Origin: Prosopocoilus inquinatus
Lineage: Eukaryota > Arthropoda > Insecta > Coleoptera > Lucanidae
NCBI GenBank assembly: GCA_036172665.1
Contig: CM069874.1
Coordinates: 25,255,946-25,319,945, forward strand
Length of the DNA stretch: 64,000 nucleotides
Reading direction: 5' to 3'
Under the pieces are notes generated by a model that worked only from the letters and a program-made list of their open reading frames with translations, was not told the DNA's origin and ran no database searches. Shown here piece by piece: positions 22,219 to 34,231 of this stretch. How positions within the stretch are numbered: position 1 is the first letter of the stretch; every line of letters starts with the position of its first letter. The position numbers were made by a program, and so were the translations under genes.

Positions 22219-22629
22219 TTAGATCACAAAAAAGACCAACCGTTTCTCGCATTTATCTAACGCTGAAGTAACTGCGTTAATAAATGAGTGAATGGCTGTT
22301 ATTATTGAAAACCCTTTTCTAAACCCATGCTGTTTATTAGTTATTATTTTGTGCTTATTAAGATGATCTAAAAGTCCGTCAAGCATAGCGTATTCAAATA
22401 TTTTGGACATTGCGGGGTTTAAAGAAATAGGGCGATAGTTTTGCATATCATGTACAGAGTTCTTTTTATGCACTGGCAAAACTGCAGCAGTTTTCAACTT
22501 TTGTGGAAATACTCCTTTTATAAAAGGTAGATTAATCAGTTTTTTGATTGGAATTAAGAATGAATAAAAGGTTTTACGTAGTAAAGAACAGGGTATATCA
22601 TCAGGTCCAGATGAAGAATTATTTTTCAA
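22219..22629 (-). pseudogene. LINE reverse transcriptase domain, N-terminal half
   Basis: The longest intact frame (136 codons) of the L1 LINE: SSSGPDDIPCSLLRKTF, a KTAAVLPVHKKN block, NYRPISLNPAMSK, GLLDHLNKHKIITNKQHGF. These are RT motifs 0-2 of the Jockey/CR1 group. It is followed by frameshifted AFD and GVPQG motifs down to about 21960. Confidence 0.9.
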
Positions 22630-22974
22630 TTTTTTGAAGATATTAATTACTTCTTGCTCTGTAAAAGGAACAAAACAAAAACAAACATATTAGAATTAAT
22701 AACATTATTATTGTTAACAGGTAATGAGGAGTTAGTATCTGCCATGTTTTTAAGAATTTCATGAGGAGCGTTTTGGAAGTAATTGTTAAATATGTTTGCC
22801 AAGGGCTTTTCGATTTGCGAATCATTTATTTGAAGAGATATATTATTGTTTAATGTGCTTTTGTTTGTTAAATCAGATATATTTGACCAGGCTGTCCGGC
22901 TTTTATTGTTTGAAGAAGTTATTTTTTGTTCATAATATTCCTTTTTAGTTTCTTCTACTAACACACGGTGTTGC

Positions 22975-23531
22975 GGAGTATCCACCATCGCAGTTTCCTG
23001 TCGTATTCCTTCGATTTCGCAGAACTCTCTCCAATTCTTCGAACAAAACTCAAATCCGTTGTCTGTTTTGATTTGTTTTATCAGTTTTCTCTTCAAGTAC
23101 AGTTTTCTACTTTTTGAATTCATTCAAAACGTCTCCTTTCTTTTGAAGAAATCATACAAAGATATATCTGCTGGCATCATCAACAATACCTAACATATGT
23201 ATATTTCTTTTTTCCCCAGCTTGGAACATCAACTGCAACAAGTTCCAGTATCTCTAATTCAGTCTTCGTGCTGTTATTAGATAATTTCTTTGGAAAAAGT
23301 TGTCCAGTCGATTTCTGGATTTCTGTGCTTGCGCAGTGAGTTGGAAATTTTTTTTTCAACGTCCAAACCTACCATGGATTCTGCGTTGACCATTTCGAGA
23401 ATTTTGGTTTTGGTTGTTACATTTCAAAACATAGCAACAACTCATACACCGAGTTTCGTATTTATCTGGCAATACTGTATGCCGTTGCTTCTCCGCATTT
23501 TCTGACCAAATATGGTCACGAGTAATTTCAT
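22975..23531 (-). pseudogene. Copia integrase core fragment
   Basis: Degenerate frames include GIVDDASRYIFV, then KQIKTDNGFEFCSKNWREFC, an integrase block with the second catalytic aspartate (TDNG), then ETAMVDTPQ, the copia TPQQN motif. Immediately after TPQ the frame becomes KKEYYEQKITSSNNKSRTAW, a LINE linker sequence, which fixes the LINE insertion point near 22975. Several stops. Confidence 0.85.
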
Positions 23532-24629
23532 TGTTTATCGAGGCATTAAAGCCGTATTTGACCTTTCAGCTGATTGGTTGGTATGTTTAGCCCTCTAGTG
23601 CGTTCCGCAATTACTTGTTACTTGTTGCTTTGCTCTCGCCGGCTAAAGGTGTGTTAAGGTGTTGTTGTGAATTTAACGAAGTTCTTGCTAGAATTTAGCA
23701 GAAGAGCTTATCTACGGTTGTGCCGTAATCTTCTCTTACACCACCAGCGAGTTTTTGGGATATTTTAAAACCTCATCCGAAGCCTGAGCTGTTTGTAAAC
23801 TCAGGTAAATTAAACGAACGGCGTGGGTCCATTATGGACGCTAACGGCTTTCTTTCTTTCTTTTTTCAGGCTTTTACTTTCAGTTTTACCTTCAGTCTCA
23901 GTTGCAGTCGCAGCTGCAGTTTTAATATCGTTTTATACTTTCCTGCTTCAAGTACGAAACTACCCCCTTTGGTAGATTAATCGTCTTGTCTATACGAGTT
24001 GAGTTTTCACCGAGACGGACTCGCCATCTCCTGGACTGTCGTCGAAACTCTCCCGCTCACGAACGTATCACCAGGTGTCGCTGTTTGCTCCAGACGCCGC
24101 AACGGGGTTTAACCTGATTATAACCTGACACATTTCATGTTCGAAGTGAGTCGATTATATGTTATTTTATTTAACGATTTTGATATCGATGAATGCATGC
24201 CCTTTACGGAGAGCGAATATCGGCTGAACTCCTAGATTATTGTTACGTTGTACGTGTGGATTAAGTAGCAGTAAGTATAACGTAAGTTTTATTGTTTACG
24301 CTCATTGTATTTATTGAATCTTGTTGTAGTTCGTAATCTACCTTCGCCTACAAGTGAGATACGCTTAGCCTCGAGTTTTGTTTGGAACCTTCTGTAAACA
24401 CCAAGTCCCAAGTCAGTCCGGGGACGCTGACGAGGTGGTTTTATGCAATCAGCTTGGGTTTAGTTCGTACCGGCGCCCGAATATCTTACCATCATAATAT
24501 TACCCACCCCCATTCTCGTTGTAGCTAACCGAGGGGAAAAGCTGGTGAAAGACCCAGCGCAGACTTATCGCCAGGTCCAGCTAACATTAGAGGCTATTCG
24601 GCTATTTTTAATTCGGTGACATGCTAACA
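23532..24629. mobile_element. LTR-like insertion (possible solo LTR), 1,098 bp
   Basis: GC-richer than its surroundings and with no coding frame. It begins TGTTTATCG and ends CATGCTAACA, i.e. TG...CA termini on the plus strand. Flanks are ttcat (23527-23531) and tgcat (24630-24634), a 4/5 match to a 5-bp target duplication. It splits the copia polyprotein at LWHA. A solo LTR of an unrelated retrotransposon fits; the identity and orientation are not established. Confidence 0.55.
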
Positions 24630-25240
24630 TGCATGCCACAAATCGACTAGTTTTGCTTGAGCATAAAGAAAATTTAGCATGTGTCTCTTGCACGGTTTTG
24701 CTTCAATCACGTACAATTGACTTTGTTTCTTTGCTTTAATTAGCAGCTGGCCATTTTCATTGTAAATAAAGCAACCATTCCAGTCGAAAATAATTTTCTT
24801 TTTATTTTGCGTCAGCGTTGGTACGGATAAAATCCCATAACCAATTTCTGGAACTGACAAGGTATTTTCTGCTTGCAATTCTAAATTTGAACCTGCAATC
24901 CTCGTTCTTATGATGCCCTTTCCGATTGCAGATGTAGTTCTACCACCAGCCATGATTATACCTTCGATAGCGTCATTCTTGCTAATCTTTATGAAATAAT
25001 TTTCATGCGGCGTCATATGATGAGTTGCACCAGAATCTACTATCCCGCTGTCACTGTTTATTGCTACCGAATCGCAGAATGCACCCATGTTCATCACGTT
25101 TATATTTTCGTTTTTCATTCTTCAGTCTTTTTCTTAGGACAAAATCTTGCGATGTGACCACTTTCCTCGCAATGGTAGCAAGCAAGCTCACCTTTTCGTG
25201 TGATTTTCATTTTTATTTGTTCCCTTTTGTTACTATTTTG
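24624..25240 (-). pseudogene. Copia gag zinc knuckle and aspartic protease
   Basis: The minus strand encodes CYHCEESGHIARFC (CX2CX4HX4C RNA-binding knuckle of gag) followed by PKKKTEE and a stop. The next frame carries IVDSGATHHMT (catalytic DSGA of the copia protease), the spacer GNLELQAENTLSVPEIGYGI-like region, and LWHA, the start of the pre-integrase domain. The reading stops at the LTR-like insertion. The role was capsid packaging and polyprotein cleavage; the gene is dead. Confidence 0.88.
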
Positions 25241-25419
25241 CGCTGCTTCTGATCGTCTTTCATGTTCTTGATTTATTTATTTCTTGACATCATTTTTGTC
25301 TTCACGAACAATGCTGCGTGTTTATCATCGTTCTGTTGACGTCTTGTATCTATTGACAGTAGTGTATTATACAGTTTAGTCGACAGCAAACAAGCTACAA
25401 AGCAAGTCCTTCGGAATTA

Positions 25420-27930
25420 TATTTATTGCTGTTTTTGTTTTGTTTTGTTTTTTGTTGATATACAGTGTGTACCAAAAAGTTTTACACAAATGAAGAAAAA
25501 GTTTATCTTACATTTCACAAAAAAAAATATTCTTGATAAAAAGCTATGCATGACTGGTAGATCCATAATCAGGTATAAAATTTTTAAAAAATTGTCTGGA
25601 ATACAGGGAAAATAAAAACTAAATCGAAGTGAGTAAAATATAGACACTCTAGTAATAATCGCTGTTTAGTTTACAGACACTCTAATAATGATCGTTGAAA
25701 AGGCCTACCTTCTTTCTCCAAAGATTTTTGAATTAAATTTCTCATATTGTTTTTAATTTCATTAATTCAAGAATTGGTTAACCGGTTATTTCCGATTAAT
25801 TAACCTGATCCAATTAAACCCGTTGAAAAATAAGCCGCTAAACCGAAACCGATTTTGTTTAAAGAGACCGAAGTAAGAAGTAAAAAGTATCTGAATAAGT
25901 TCATTATTTTTTTGCTAAACTCTAGGATCATACATCAATAAGTGATTTGAATAATCCCGAATAAGTTTTGGATAAAACATTCCCTCATAATTTTTATGTA
26001 TTGAGAAATTTATGAAATTTTAACTGCTCTATAATTTGAGTTTTCCTCTTTAATTTTCCTAGATGAGTTTGCTTCGCATGCGGCAATTTTCTCCGTAAAT
26101 TTTCCAAGTAGACACTGCGACCTCTGACATATGTGTTTGTTCAAATATCGAGCCAGAAATTAAACGCGAATATGGATCGCGAAGCACGGTATACTCTGGC
26201 GTGTTTAAGTTTTAAATAAGGTCACGTAATATTTCCAAAATTACACTTACTTACATAGCAACGTCAATGTTCGCTAAAATGTTACCGTGTATACCTATAA
26301 GCCATTCTTTCACTATTTGTTACCGCAAGTGTAATGAGAATGGGGTACTCGTGTATATAACTAAATTTTCACGATGAATGTCATTTCGTTTTAGGTTTTA
26401 AGATTACTCCGAATTAGGCAGTATTGCGATATTGCGGTTTTACGACGGAAAAAGAAAGCTTACATACATCACGAGTACGCTAAATCATCTAATTTTAAAG
26501 TTAATATAAGTCTTAAAAAGCTTTTCTTTTCGAAAAAAAAAAAACACGTTATCAACTTTAATAACTAATGTTTTGTCATGAAACGGTTGTTGTTAAGTGT
26601 TAAAGCGAAGATGTCATGATACAAAAGCTCATAAACAGAAGCCAACGATTTCTCCCCGAGGATTTTAGAAAAGTTTCATAAATGATGTTACTGTCAATAA
26701 CCCAACTTACGTCGTAAAAGTTTGCCTATAAAACTCTAAGATATTCAGAGATTTCTTTTGTCTCCACAAAATAATAAATTTCTTTACAGAAAAATGTGTT
26801 CTAAACAACAAATTGCATGGAGTCTAAGAAACTGACATTTATTTAGACTTCTCGTTTCATTTCCTAAATCCCCCTTCTGATTTCACACTCTTTTATTCAT
26901 TTTGTCTATTCATTCATTGTTCGCTTAAACCAGGAATGATAACCTTCTCGGTCACTATAAAAGCTTCGTCATTATTCACTGATATGATAATGGCGTTCGC
27001 TGAGTAATATTTATGCGCACATGCCCGAAAAATGAATTGTCCGGCGGATTTCACCCCTATACGTTTTGTCAAGTTCACTTTTTCTACGCGTTTCTGACAG
27101 CGCAGCGGTGGATTTCATCTTTTTTTTATTTTTTGGAAGTAAAGGAATTTTCTTTTACTTTTACAAACTCACTGTAAGAATGCTATTTTAAATATTGCGA
27201 TTTTACGATGTTTTAAATTCGCTTCTAATCTGATTGTTATTTTGAGCAAGAATCGAAAACCCGTCTTCAGTTCCAGAAAACAAATAGAATTCGAACACAA
27301 CGAAACGAAAAAAATGCACCGCGAAGTTTATTTGCATGAAACTTTTGTACTTATTTAAATTTTCTTCGGCATTGAGAAGTAAGCAAATCCTAAAATATCC
27401 GGCTTCCAAATTATAGAAGATTTGTTCGTTCAGGGGAAATTGGGTTAGTCGGATAAAGCGATGCAAAGCGCGGGGTCAGAGTGGGTTATGGATTTGTAAA
27501 AGACGAGAAAGGTCAAAGGGTGAGATGACGGGTCGACGTTTAAACCCTTCTCAACTTACTCGTTTGATATCAAGATCTGGTGGAGTAAATAAATAGGAAG
27601 GGTTGAATGCGCTTAAAATTTTGATTTAATTTACTGGATTATAAGGGAAATTCATTGTCGTCTTTCTTAATATGAAATTCATTTATTGTTAGCAATAAGT
27701 AAAGGTTCAGCAGAATTTATTTGAAATTCAGAAAGTATATCTGGTAAGCAAATCTATAGAGTGCTACGTCAGCACTAATAAAATGCACAGATGTGAACTA
27801 TTGGAGGATTAAAGAATAAAGATAAAAGAAGCTCTAAATAATTTGACGCAGTGGAGAGATTATGTAGATAAGAAGAATATAAATAATAAAAAATCACACC
27901 AAGTATCCTCAATTTAATAACTTTTCAAAA
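25420..27930. other. AT-rich intergenic DNA
   Basis: A (GTTTT)n-like run at 25430-25455 precedes TACAGTGTGTACCAAAAAG, which looks like a transposon terminus without a partner. No gene recognised; the 87-codon minus frame at 27203 has no known motif. Confidence 0.45.
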
Positions 27931-28520
27931 AGGAATGGTTTCACAATGAATGGGAAGGATTTATAAACAAAATAAAATATATCGCGAAGGCCTAAGACAT
28001 GCAGAGAATAAAATTAAAGGAAAATGGTAACACTATGTATAAAACGATTAACGCAACCAACAAGAAGAACCTCAAATGCGGTGCAAAGAACTAAACATGA
28101 AGAAAGATGATTGAAAGAAGTTGACTCTTGTCCGACGAGAATTGTAAGGTAATAGAACAAAGAACGTACAACAGAAAACTGTAAAAGATTGTGGGTGTAG
28201 CTAATTATAATGAAGTAATAAATATACAAAAAAAGCTGAGACAAGAGAAGAGTGGAATGAAGCAAGATTGAATCATGAATAAATGAAAAAGGCAAATAAA
28301 AAGGGAACATAGTAAGCGTAATTAAGACATGAGGACTTTGAAAAATGGATCGAAAAATCATCTCTTGATTTTTGATGGTACAGAAGAAGAGAATAAGACC
28401 AAATAAAAAATGGTATGTACAAATTAGAGAAGATAGGTTCATTTATAATTGAAGAGAAAAGTAAAGAGGCACAATAAATTGATTGAAACATTCTCAGGAT
28501 ATTAGAGCAAGCGAGAACAT
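27930..28520 (+). other. Purine-rich region, probable retroelement relic
   Basis: The plus strand is A/G-rich and its frames are lysine/asparagine-rich (NEWEGFINKIKYIAKA and similar), separated by stops, as in LINE spacer regions. It contains a piece of the 50.8-kb foldback repeat at 28117-28150 (CTTGTCCGACGAGAATTGTAA). The 142-codon minus frame is the pyrimidine-rich antisense. Confidence 0.35.
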
Positions 28521-29540
28521 TTCTTAATTGAAACTTACTTTAGTTTATTTTAGCCCTGTACCGTAGTTTCTTGAAGGTAGGTAAAATACAGGAAAAAAAT
28601 CGTTTTGGCTACGGTTCAAGTAGTTACAAAACTGGAAACTGGTTCAAATTCATATGTGACACATAGCCATAAAGTGATATAAATAGTGTATGTGTTGTTA
28701 CATTACATTATTAGGCACGTCAAAATAATACAGATAAATATTATACGTACTGGGCGTCTCAAAATATACGGAGGAGATTAAAAGGACAACTATAGGAGAT
28801 CAAAACAATGTTTTTTCTTAATGTGCTCCTGACCAAAACACAATAATACACCATTCACAAAATGTCTTCGTCAGCCTGTTTTCTGGTTGTGTTTTCATTA
28901 AGCAGTGGTTCTTAACAATATCACCAGCCGTATTTGGGTATTAAAAGAAAAAAGTACTTAACTTTTATGGGACTACATTTTTTTAAATAGATGTTTCATC
29001 TAAAGCACTGTTCGATTAATTAACTTTTAAATACCCCAAATTTGAATTTAAAACGCAAAATAATAATTAATAATACCTAACTTTTGCGTGTTAATTAATT
29101 TCACTTTAAACTCTTGTAACTTTTTAGTAACTGATTTTTTACCAAAAGTTTATTAAGAAAAAAGTTTTAACTTGATGTCCTATAATATTAAGTACACCTT
29201 AATAACCTCTTCTGAGCAATTTGTTCAGCTTCTTTTTCACCATCCCAATGGACGATCCCGTAAGATATAATTCATTGTATGAGGCTACAATATATTGTTA
29301 CGAATTCGAGGTTCGCAAATTATAAACGCTACTTGATTTAAAAAACTTTCACTGTTTATTTCGCTCAAGACGATCGCACTATGGCTCGTTAAATGTAATT
29401 GTTTTAAATCGTGCACCGTCCGCACTTATATTTCCATGCGGCTGTTACTGGAAACACTTAGAACGTCATGGAACTAACTCTAAATCTCTCGAATATTCCA
29501 GATAGCAGGTGGAGTGCCTTCCTGAGACCGCGTTAAGACT
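28521..29540. other. AT-rich intergenic DNA
   Basis: 29295-29510 is GC-richer and begins TGTTACGAATTCG, reminiscent of a retroviral-type LTR edge, but no matching end or target duplication was found. Otherwise nothing. Confidence 0.4.
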
Positions 29541-30720
29541 CCATCAAGACACTAAAAGTGTCAGTTGACTAACAAATGGAGCCACTTGTCTAAACCAAGT
29601 AAAACTGTTCTGCGAATATTTTTTATAATGAAGCAGTACTTGCTTAATTTCGGTAAGAGGTTGGGAATATGTTTGTTCCAAGAGAGTTTTTGGTCAATAC
29701 AGATTTCTAGAAAATTTGTGCAATCGGTATTTTCCATTGTTTTTTTTTTTCTATTTTTAGTAGCGCACTACTATCGATACGTATAATTTAATACAATTGA
29801 ATTTAAATTTCCTGATTGGCCGTTGACGAATATATTAAAAAGTGCTGGTAATAGGCAATAGCCTTGAGGAGTTTATTTGTTAGTTTTGCGTGAGGATAAT
29901 GCAGACAGCATTAATTTCAACTACTTGGTTACGTCCGGTTAGATATGATTTGACCCAATGAAGAGCATTACTTCTAATGCTAAGGCTGTACATTTTTTTT
30001 TAATTAGAAGTTCGTGGTAGATGAAGTCGAAGGCTCGACTCAGATCGAAGAGTAGACCAAAAATTGTTTCCTTATTTTCGAGTCCTTCGTAGATGTAGTC
30101 CTAAGACAAACCTGGGGAAAAGGCTGTTGAAGTTGAATAGATTGCTCGAAAACAGTCTTAGTACCCTGTATTGTTTCACATCGGATTGGCAATCTTTATT
30201 CTTATAGATAGGTAGTAGGTACTTTAGATTCTCTCAGCAATTCGGAATATAATCCCTTGTTGATAATTTAGAGAGAAAGATATAGTTATGATATGTGAAA
30301 TATTCACTAGGTTTGTTCGGGTATACAATCGATTCCCCATGATTGTTTTCGGCAAACCTTTTTTATAGCAGCCCATAAATCGATGGGAGTGGTCAGCATA
30401 AGGTAGAAGGATTGTGAGATATGGGTACATGGATTGATTCTAAGTGTTTGAGTATGTAGGATTACTTGAAATTTCTTCAGTGAAAAAGTCGCTGAAAAGG
30501 TTGCATTTCTCTTGCGTATTTGTAACTACTTCACCATCAATGTTAAGGATTGCTGTTTCGGTTTCGAGGTGCTTTTTATGCTTCAGGTTTTCGCAAATTA
30601 TACGCCAACATTTTTTGTTTTTATTCTCGGCTTGGATTATTCAAGCTTCATTCCGTGTCGTGATATCTTGTGTTATTAGTGTGGTATAATATTTTCATAA
30701 ATTGGTTCAGTTATGGATTA
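29541..30720 (-). pseudogene. Second Jockey-like LINE relic
   Basis: The minus strand carries a linker (KNKKCWRIICENLKHKKHLE, then INxDGEVVTNTQEKCNLFSD) near 30430-30650, and the RT motif FDLSRAFDFIYHELLIKK near 29990-30050, followed by remnants aligned with the 21.8-22.2 kb LINE. Numerous stops. Same broad family as the 20.55-22.97 kb LINE but more decayed. Confidence 0.78.
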
Positions 30721-30756
30721 ATTAAATACTTTGATGTATTGAATACTTGTGAAATA

Positions 30757-31565
30757 TTATTAAACGCAAAACGAAAACACCCTTTTCACAAAAACTGTTT
30801 ATTAGAAACTTTATGTACAGGGTGGATTAATTTCGATGTCTCTTATGGGCACCACCGTAACTATAAGTGATAGAAAAAAACTAGTGGCCAAGTCTCGATC
30901 TCTTTTTTGGAGATTAAGTCAAAAGCGTAAACAAAAATTGGCTGTTTTCTTTTGTTTTCAAGTTATGGGCAAAAATTAACATTTTCGACTTTTCGTTTTT
31001 CGGTCATATCTCGTTTATTTCTAGAGATATTAGAGATATTAAAAAACTGTTTGATCATTATTGGGACACTTTTTGGAATACAATTCAGTGGTGTAGTTGC
31101 TTTTTTAATATTTACTTAAATTTTCAAGTTATAACATAAAGTTATATTTTTTTAATTTTAAATAAAAATCATAGTAGGCAATGCACTCATTAAATAGATT
31201 TTTTTTCTGTTTTCAAAAATATATACTTTGTTGGGTTTATTTCTTATAATTAATAGGAAAAATCCCATTTTTTTATTAGCTTTGCGTAAATATCCTAGTC
31301 TCAGTAGGCTGGGTTCAATACGGAACCGATTTTTCATTTTATTAAATTTTAACGAGCTTTCAAATATTTTCAAAGTTTTGGCTGCTAAAAAGAGATCGAG
31401 ACTTGGCCACTAGTTTTTTTCTATCACTTATAGTTACGGGGATGCCCATAAGAGACATCGAAATTAATCCACCCTGTACATTTCATACGCGTACATCCTC
31501 TGTAGTAAACAAAATATGTTGTTTTGTTGTTTTTGTGAAAAGGGTATTTTGTTTTTTGCGTTTAG
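30757..31565. repeat. Outer inverted repeat around the 30.8-kb TIR element
   Basis: Flanking the element, about 36 bp on the left (30757-30797, CACCCTTTTCACAAAAACTG) pairs with the reverse of 31525-31565 (GTTTTTGTGAAAAGGGTATT). The inner element therefore sits within, or was copied together with, a second inverted structure. Confidence 0.6.
30815..31478. mobile_element. TIR element with 90-bp inverted repeats
   Basis: Starts TACAGGGTGGATTAATTTCG and ends with its reverse complement at 31478; the arms stay nearly identical for about 90 bp (to GATCTCTTTTT on the left, AAAGAGATCG on the right). 664 bp, TA-flanked, no transposase. The frames at 31158-31413 lie inside and are opposing shadows. 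CAGGGTG termini with TA edges fit a Tc1/mariner-like MITE. Confidence 0.85.
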
Positions 31566-32675
31566 ATATGGAATGATTTCTTTTCGACTTCTATATCGGC
31601 TTTAAGATTTTTATTCTCGTAAAAGTAAAATGGAAACGCGTTTTATTATGCTGTTTCTAAAATAATAGTTAATATCAGAAATATACATCTGCAACAAAAC
31701 TTAAAAAAGGAATGTGATTAAAATTATTGCAATAAAATCGCGTACACCTTCAAAATCAAGTAGCCGAGATTTTACCTATTTTTTGCTTTGTAAATGGGTA
31801 TTTTGAGAATTTTGTCATGTTTCCAAACGTACAGGTTAAGAACTGAGATTGAAATTATTACTATTTTACCCGGTATGAGTCGGACAGTAATATTTGTTCA
31901 ATAAATACTACGCTATTCCATAAATATAATTTAATCGAAATAGAATTGTCGATTGCTTATGTTCTGCTATTAATATAATTTTTTTAACACTTGACAAGAC
32001 TCTTCCAAGCTGAATTTGTAATTTTCGACATGCTGGTGATAAGAGTGTTGGAAAATTTGTTAAAACTTGCGGTTTATATTAGATTTTCTCTTAATTCAGA
32101 AGGACTTTATTCGAATCATGAATCGATATTTTTAGACATCTATCTCCAACCATCTTTTCTGTTTGCAAATTTTTCTTCTTCCCACATATTATTTGTGCAT
32201 CAGAGTATTATTATTTAAGCTATAATCATTCGCTACTACTGAGAATCACTGTTCGTCTTACTCGTTTTGTGTCAGTCTGAATTTTAATTATTTGACACTG
32301 ACAAATTAAATCTCAAGACCAACTTAATACAACGAAAAGCAGGTGTACGCGATTTTTTGCAAGCCACAGTACGTGAAGTTTACCTTCATAATGAGCAACA
32401 AAATATGATATGATGATCGACTAAACTTTTAACAGGACTGAAAGCTGTTAAACTGTAAGTGTAAATGTGAATAGTTAAGGGTAAATGTAAAGAACTCGTA
32501 TGAACAGGCGTCATTCATCATTGAGCCTTCACGACAGAACTGCGTCATTAAAATGTTTACTATACAATCGGATGCAAATACCTCTCTTTAAGTCGATTGT
32601 TTTGTAATACATACTTGTTTATTTCACTGCTCTGAAAATAACGCATTTGCGTTGCAAATGAGTACTCTGCGTACA
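31566..32675. other. AT-rich intergenic DNA
   Basis: No gene, RNA or repeat recognised. The 75-codon plus frame at 31991 has no known motif. Confidence 0.5.
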
Positions 32676-34049
32676 TACAGGCTGTTCACTTTTCAAGTGC
32701 CACTATGGGGATCTCGCTTATCTTAAGAGATACAAAGTTGGTTAAATTAGGGCAAAGTTGCGCATTTTCATGCTGAATAATAATCTGAAAAGAAATATGA
32801 AATATCTTCATTGGTTTTGAAAGTTTTGCAGAAAAACTAAAATTTCTGATTTTCGTTTTTAATTTTTTCACCATAAACTAATTGTACTAGGCATTTCTAA
32901 CCCAGACATTATTCAGACACTTTTTTATGAAGAATTCGAATATGGCATACCCTTTTCAAGAATCTTCAATGTTTGAGATTACATTTTTTTTCCTTTTAAT
33001 AACGATGTGTCACACATAGTGGTCCAATATCACATTTTTGCCAAAAATCTAATTTTTCATCTTTTGTGAAGAGTGCTTTGGAAAAACAAAACGTTCTTTT
33101 ATTGTAAACAAAAGTTTGACAGTTTCATCTTATTTCAAGTTTTGTCATTTTCGTTTGTGCTAAACTAATCGTACCAGAGATTTTTAACCAAAAGACATTA
33201 CGCAGACACTTTTTTATTGAGAATTCGATTATGGCGTCCCCGAAATACATAATAAGAATAAATAATAACAGCAAATTCAGCTGGGCTGCAACTTCTCTTG
33301 AGGAGATAGACGGATTTTAGTATTTGTAATCATGTAAAATTTTTACCTCTTCCAAAATTTCTTGCTCATATTCATTGGTTGCCGCTCGGGATAACGCTGC
33401 AAATATTTTGCCGCAGTATTGAGAGCATTTGGATGCGAATTGTAGTAAATTTGTATCATATCTCTTTGTTCTTCACTTGAAAAAAGCATTTTCGCGATAA
33501 AACTAGCGCAAACGTAAATGACAAGACTTTACATAGGATCAAACTGTCAAACTTTTGTTCAAATTAAAAGAAAGTTTTGTTTTTCCAAAGCACTCTTTGC
33601 AAAAAATGAAAAATTGGATTTTTGGCAAAAAATGTGTTATTGAACCACCATGTGTGGTACATCGTTGTAAAGAGAAAAGAAACGTAATCTCAAAATATTA
33701 AAATCCAAAATGGCGTCCATAAGAAAAAATTAAGTTGCCGGGTGTTTCTCCGCCATCTTGAAAATTATTGAAAAGAGGATGTCATATTCGAATTCCTCAT
33801 AAAACTGTCTGAATAAAGACTTTGTTAGAAAAGTGTAGTACGTTCAGTTTATCGTGAAAAAATTAAAAACGAAAATCAGAAATTTTGTTTTTTTTGCGAT
33901 ATTTTCAAAACTACTGAAGATATTTCGAATTTATTTTCAGATTATTATTTAGCACGAAAATGCGCAACTGTTCTTTAATTTAACCAACTTCCTATCTCTT
34001 ATGATAAGCGAGATGTCCGTAATGGCATTCGAGAAATGGACAGCCTATA
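32676..34049. mobile_element. Long-arm foldback transposon, 1.37 kb
   Basis: Arms of about 450-510 bp: 32676-33125 and, reversed, 33540-34049. Shared blocks include GATCTCGCTTATCTTAAGAG/CTCTTATGATAAGCGAGAT, TTTGCCAAAAATCTAATTTT and the GAATTCGAATATGGCAT region. The edges are TACAGGCTGT and ACAGCCTATA. Part of the left arm is repeated directly inside (32873-32952 resembles 33160-33235). The loop holds a transposase N-terminal remnant, so this is probably a deletion derivative of a long-TIR Tc1/mariner/IS630-type transposon. Confidence 0.82.
33343..33489 (-). pseudogene. Transposase N-terminal HTH remnant (DUF4817-like)
   Basis: 48 codons: MLFSSEEQRDMIQIYYNSHP, NALNTAAKYLQRYPERQP, then a few residues and a stop. 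The pattern E-x2-DMIxIY-x5-NAxxAAxxYxxRYPxR is the N-terminal helix-turn-helix domain (DUF4817 type) of insect Tc1/mariner-like transposases. The catalytic domain is missing. It sits exactly in the loop of the foldback element. Confidence 0.75.
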
Positions 34050-34231
34050 TATCAGAATAAATTGAGCATTGAAATGAGAGGTTCGATTAACGTGATTTGA
34101 AAGAATAAAATTAAAACACTAAGCACTATAAAAATTGAACGAAAATGTATCTTGTTAGCTTGTGTTTATAAAACGATCAAAAGTTAAGTTAATTGCACAG
34201 ATACACCTTCAGTATTAGAAGAAATGCATAA
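34050..34231. other. Short AT-rich spacer
   Basis: Nothing recognised. Confidence 0.5.

Larger units (their letters stand above)
20550..22975 (-). mobile_element. Jockey-like LINE (L1 family of this window), 5'-truncated
   Basis: Order on the minus strand: endonuclease/RT linker (KKEYYEQKITSSNNKSRTAW, FNNYFQNAP), RT fingers with SSSGPDDIPCSLL and QNYRPISLNPAMSKIFEYAM, QHGFRKGFSIITAI, LSRAFDCVNHSLL, GVPQGLILGPILYLLFINDI, thumb (FLGLSIDENLNWKSH), YGICFWDESV and KRIIRCIANI. Then, after the FB1 insertion, the C-terminal NLDFHNYDTRHRSNYRNPLG domain. Stops and frameshifts throughout, and the YxDD box is degraded. The RT copied RNA by target-primed reverse transcription. It is inserted in copia and itself interrupted. 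Confidence 0.88.
20130..25300 (-). mobile_element. Ty1/copia retrotransposon, multiply interrupted
   Basis: Polyprotein pieces in the correct order on the minus strand: gag zinc knuckle (25150-25200), protease (24624-25118), pre-integrase and integrase core (22975-23531), and a probable integrase/RT linker (20136-20525). The integrase is split from the linker by a Jockey-like LINE (20.55-22.97 kb), and the protease from the integrase by a 1.1-kb LTR-like insert (23532-24629). No copia reverse transcriptase, RNase H or own LTRs were found, so the element is truncated at both ends. Confidence 0.8.

Noticed and set aside
27951..27980. NEWEGF as the nervana N-terminal KWEGFK motif
   Set aside because: Wrong strand relative to the gene, and embedded in retroelement-like frames.
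28014..28442. 142-codon minus ORF, apparently a membrane protein
   Set aside because: Antisense of purine-rich retroelement-like DNA; the hydrophobic look comes from T-rich codons.
29295..29510. Possible LTR starting TGTTACGAATTCG
   Set aside because: No matching ACA end, target duplication or internal retroviral genes found nearby.
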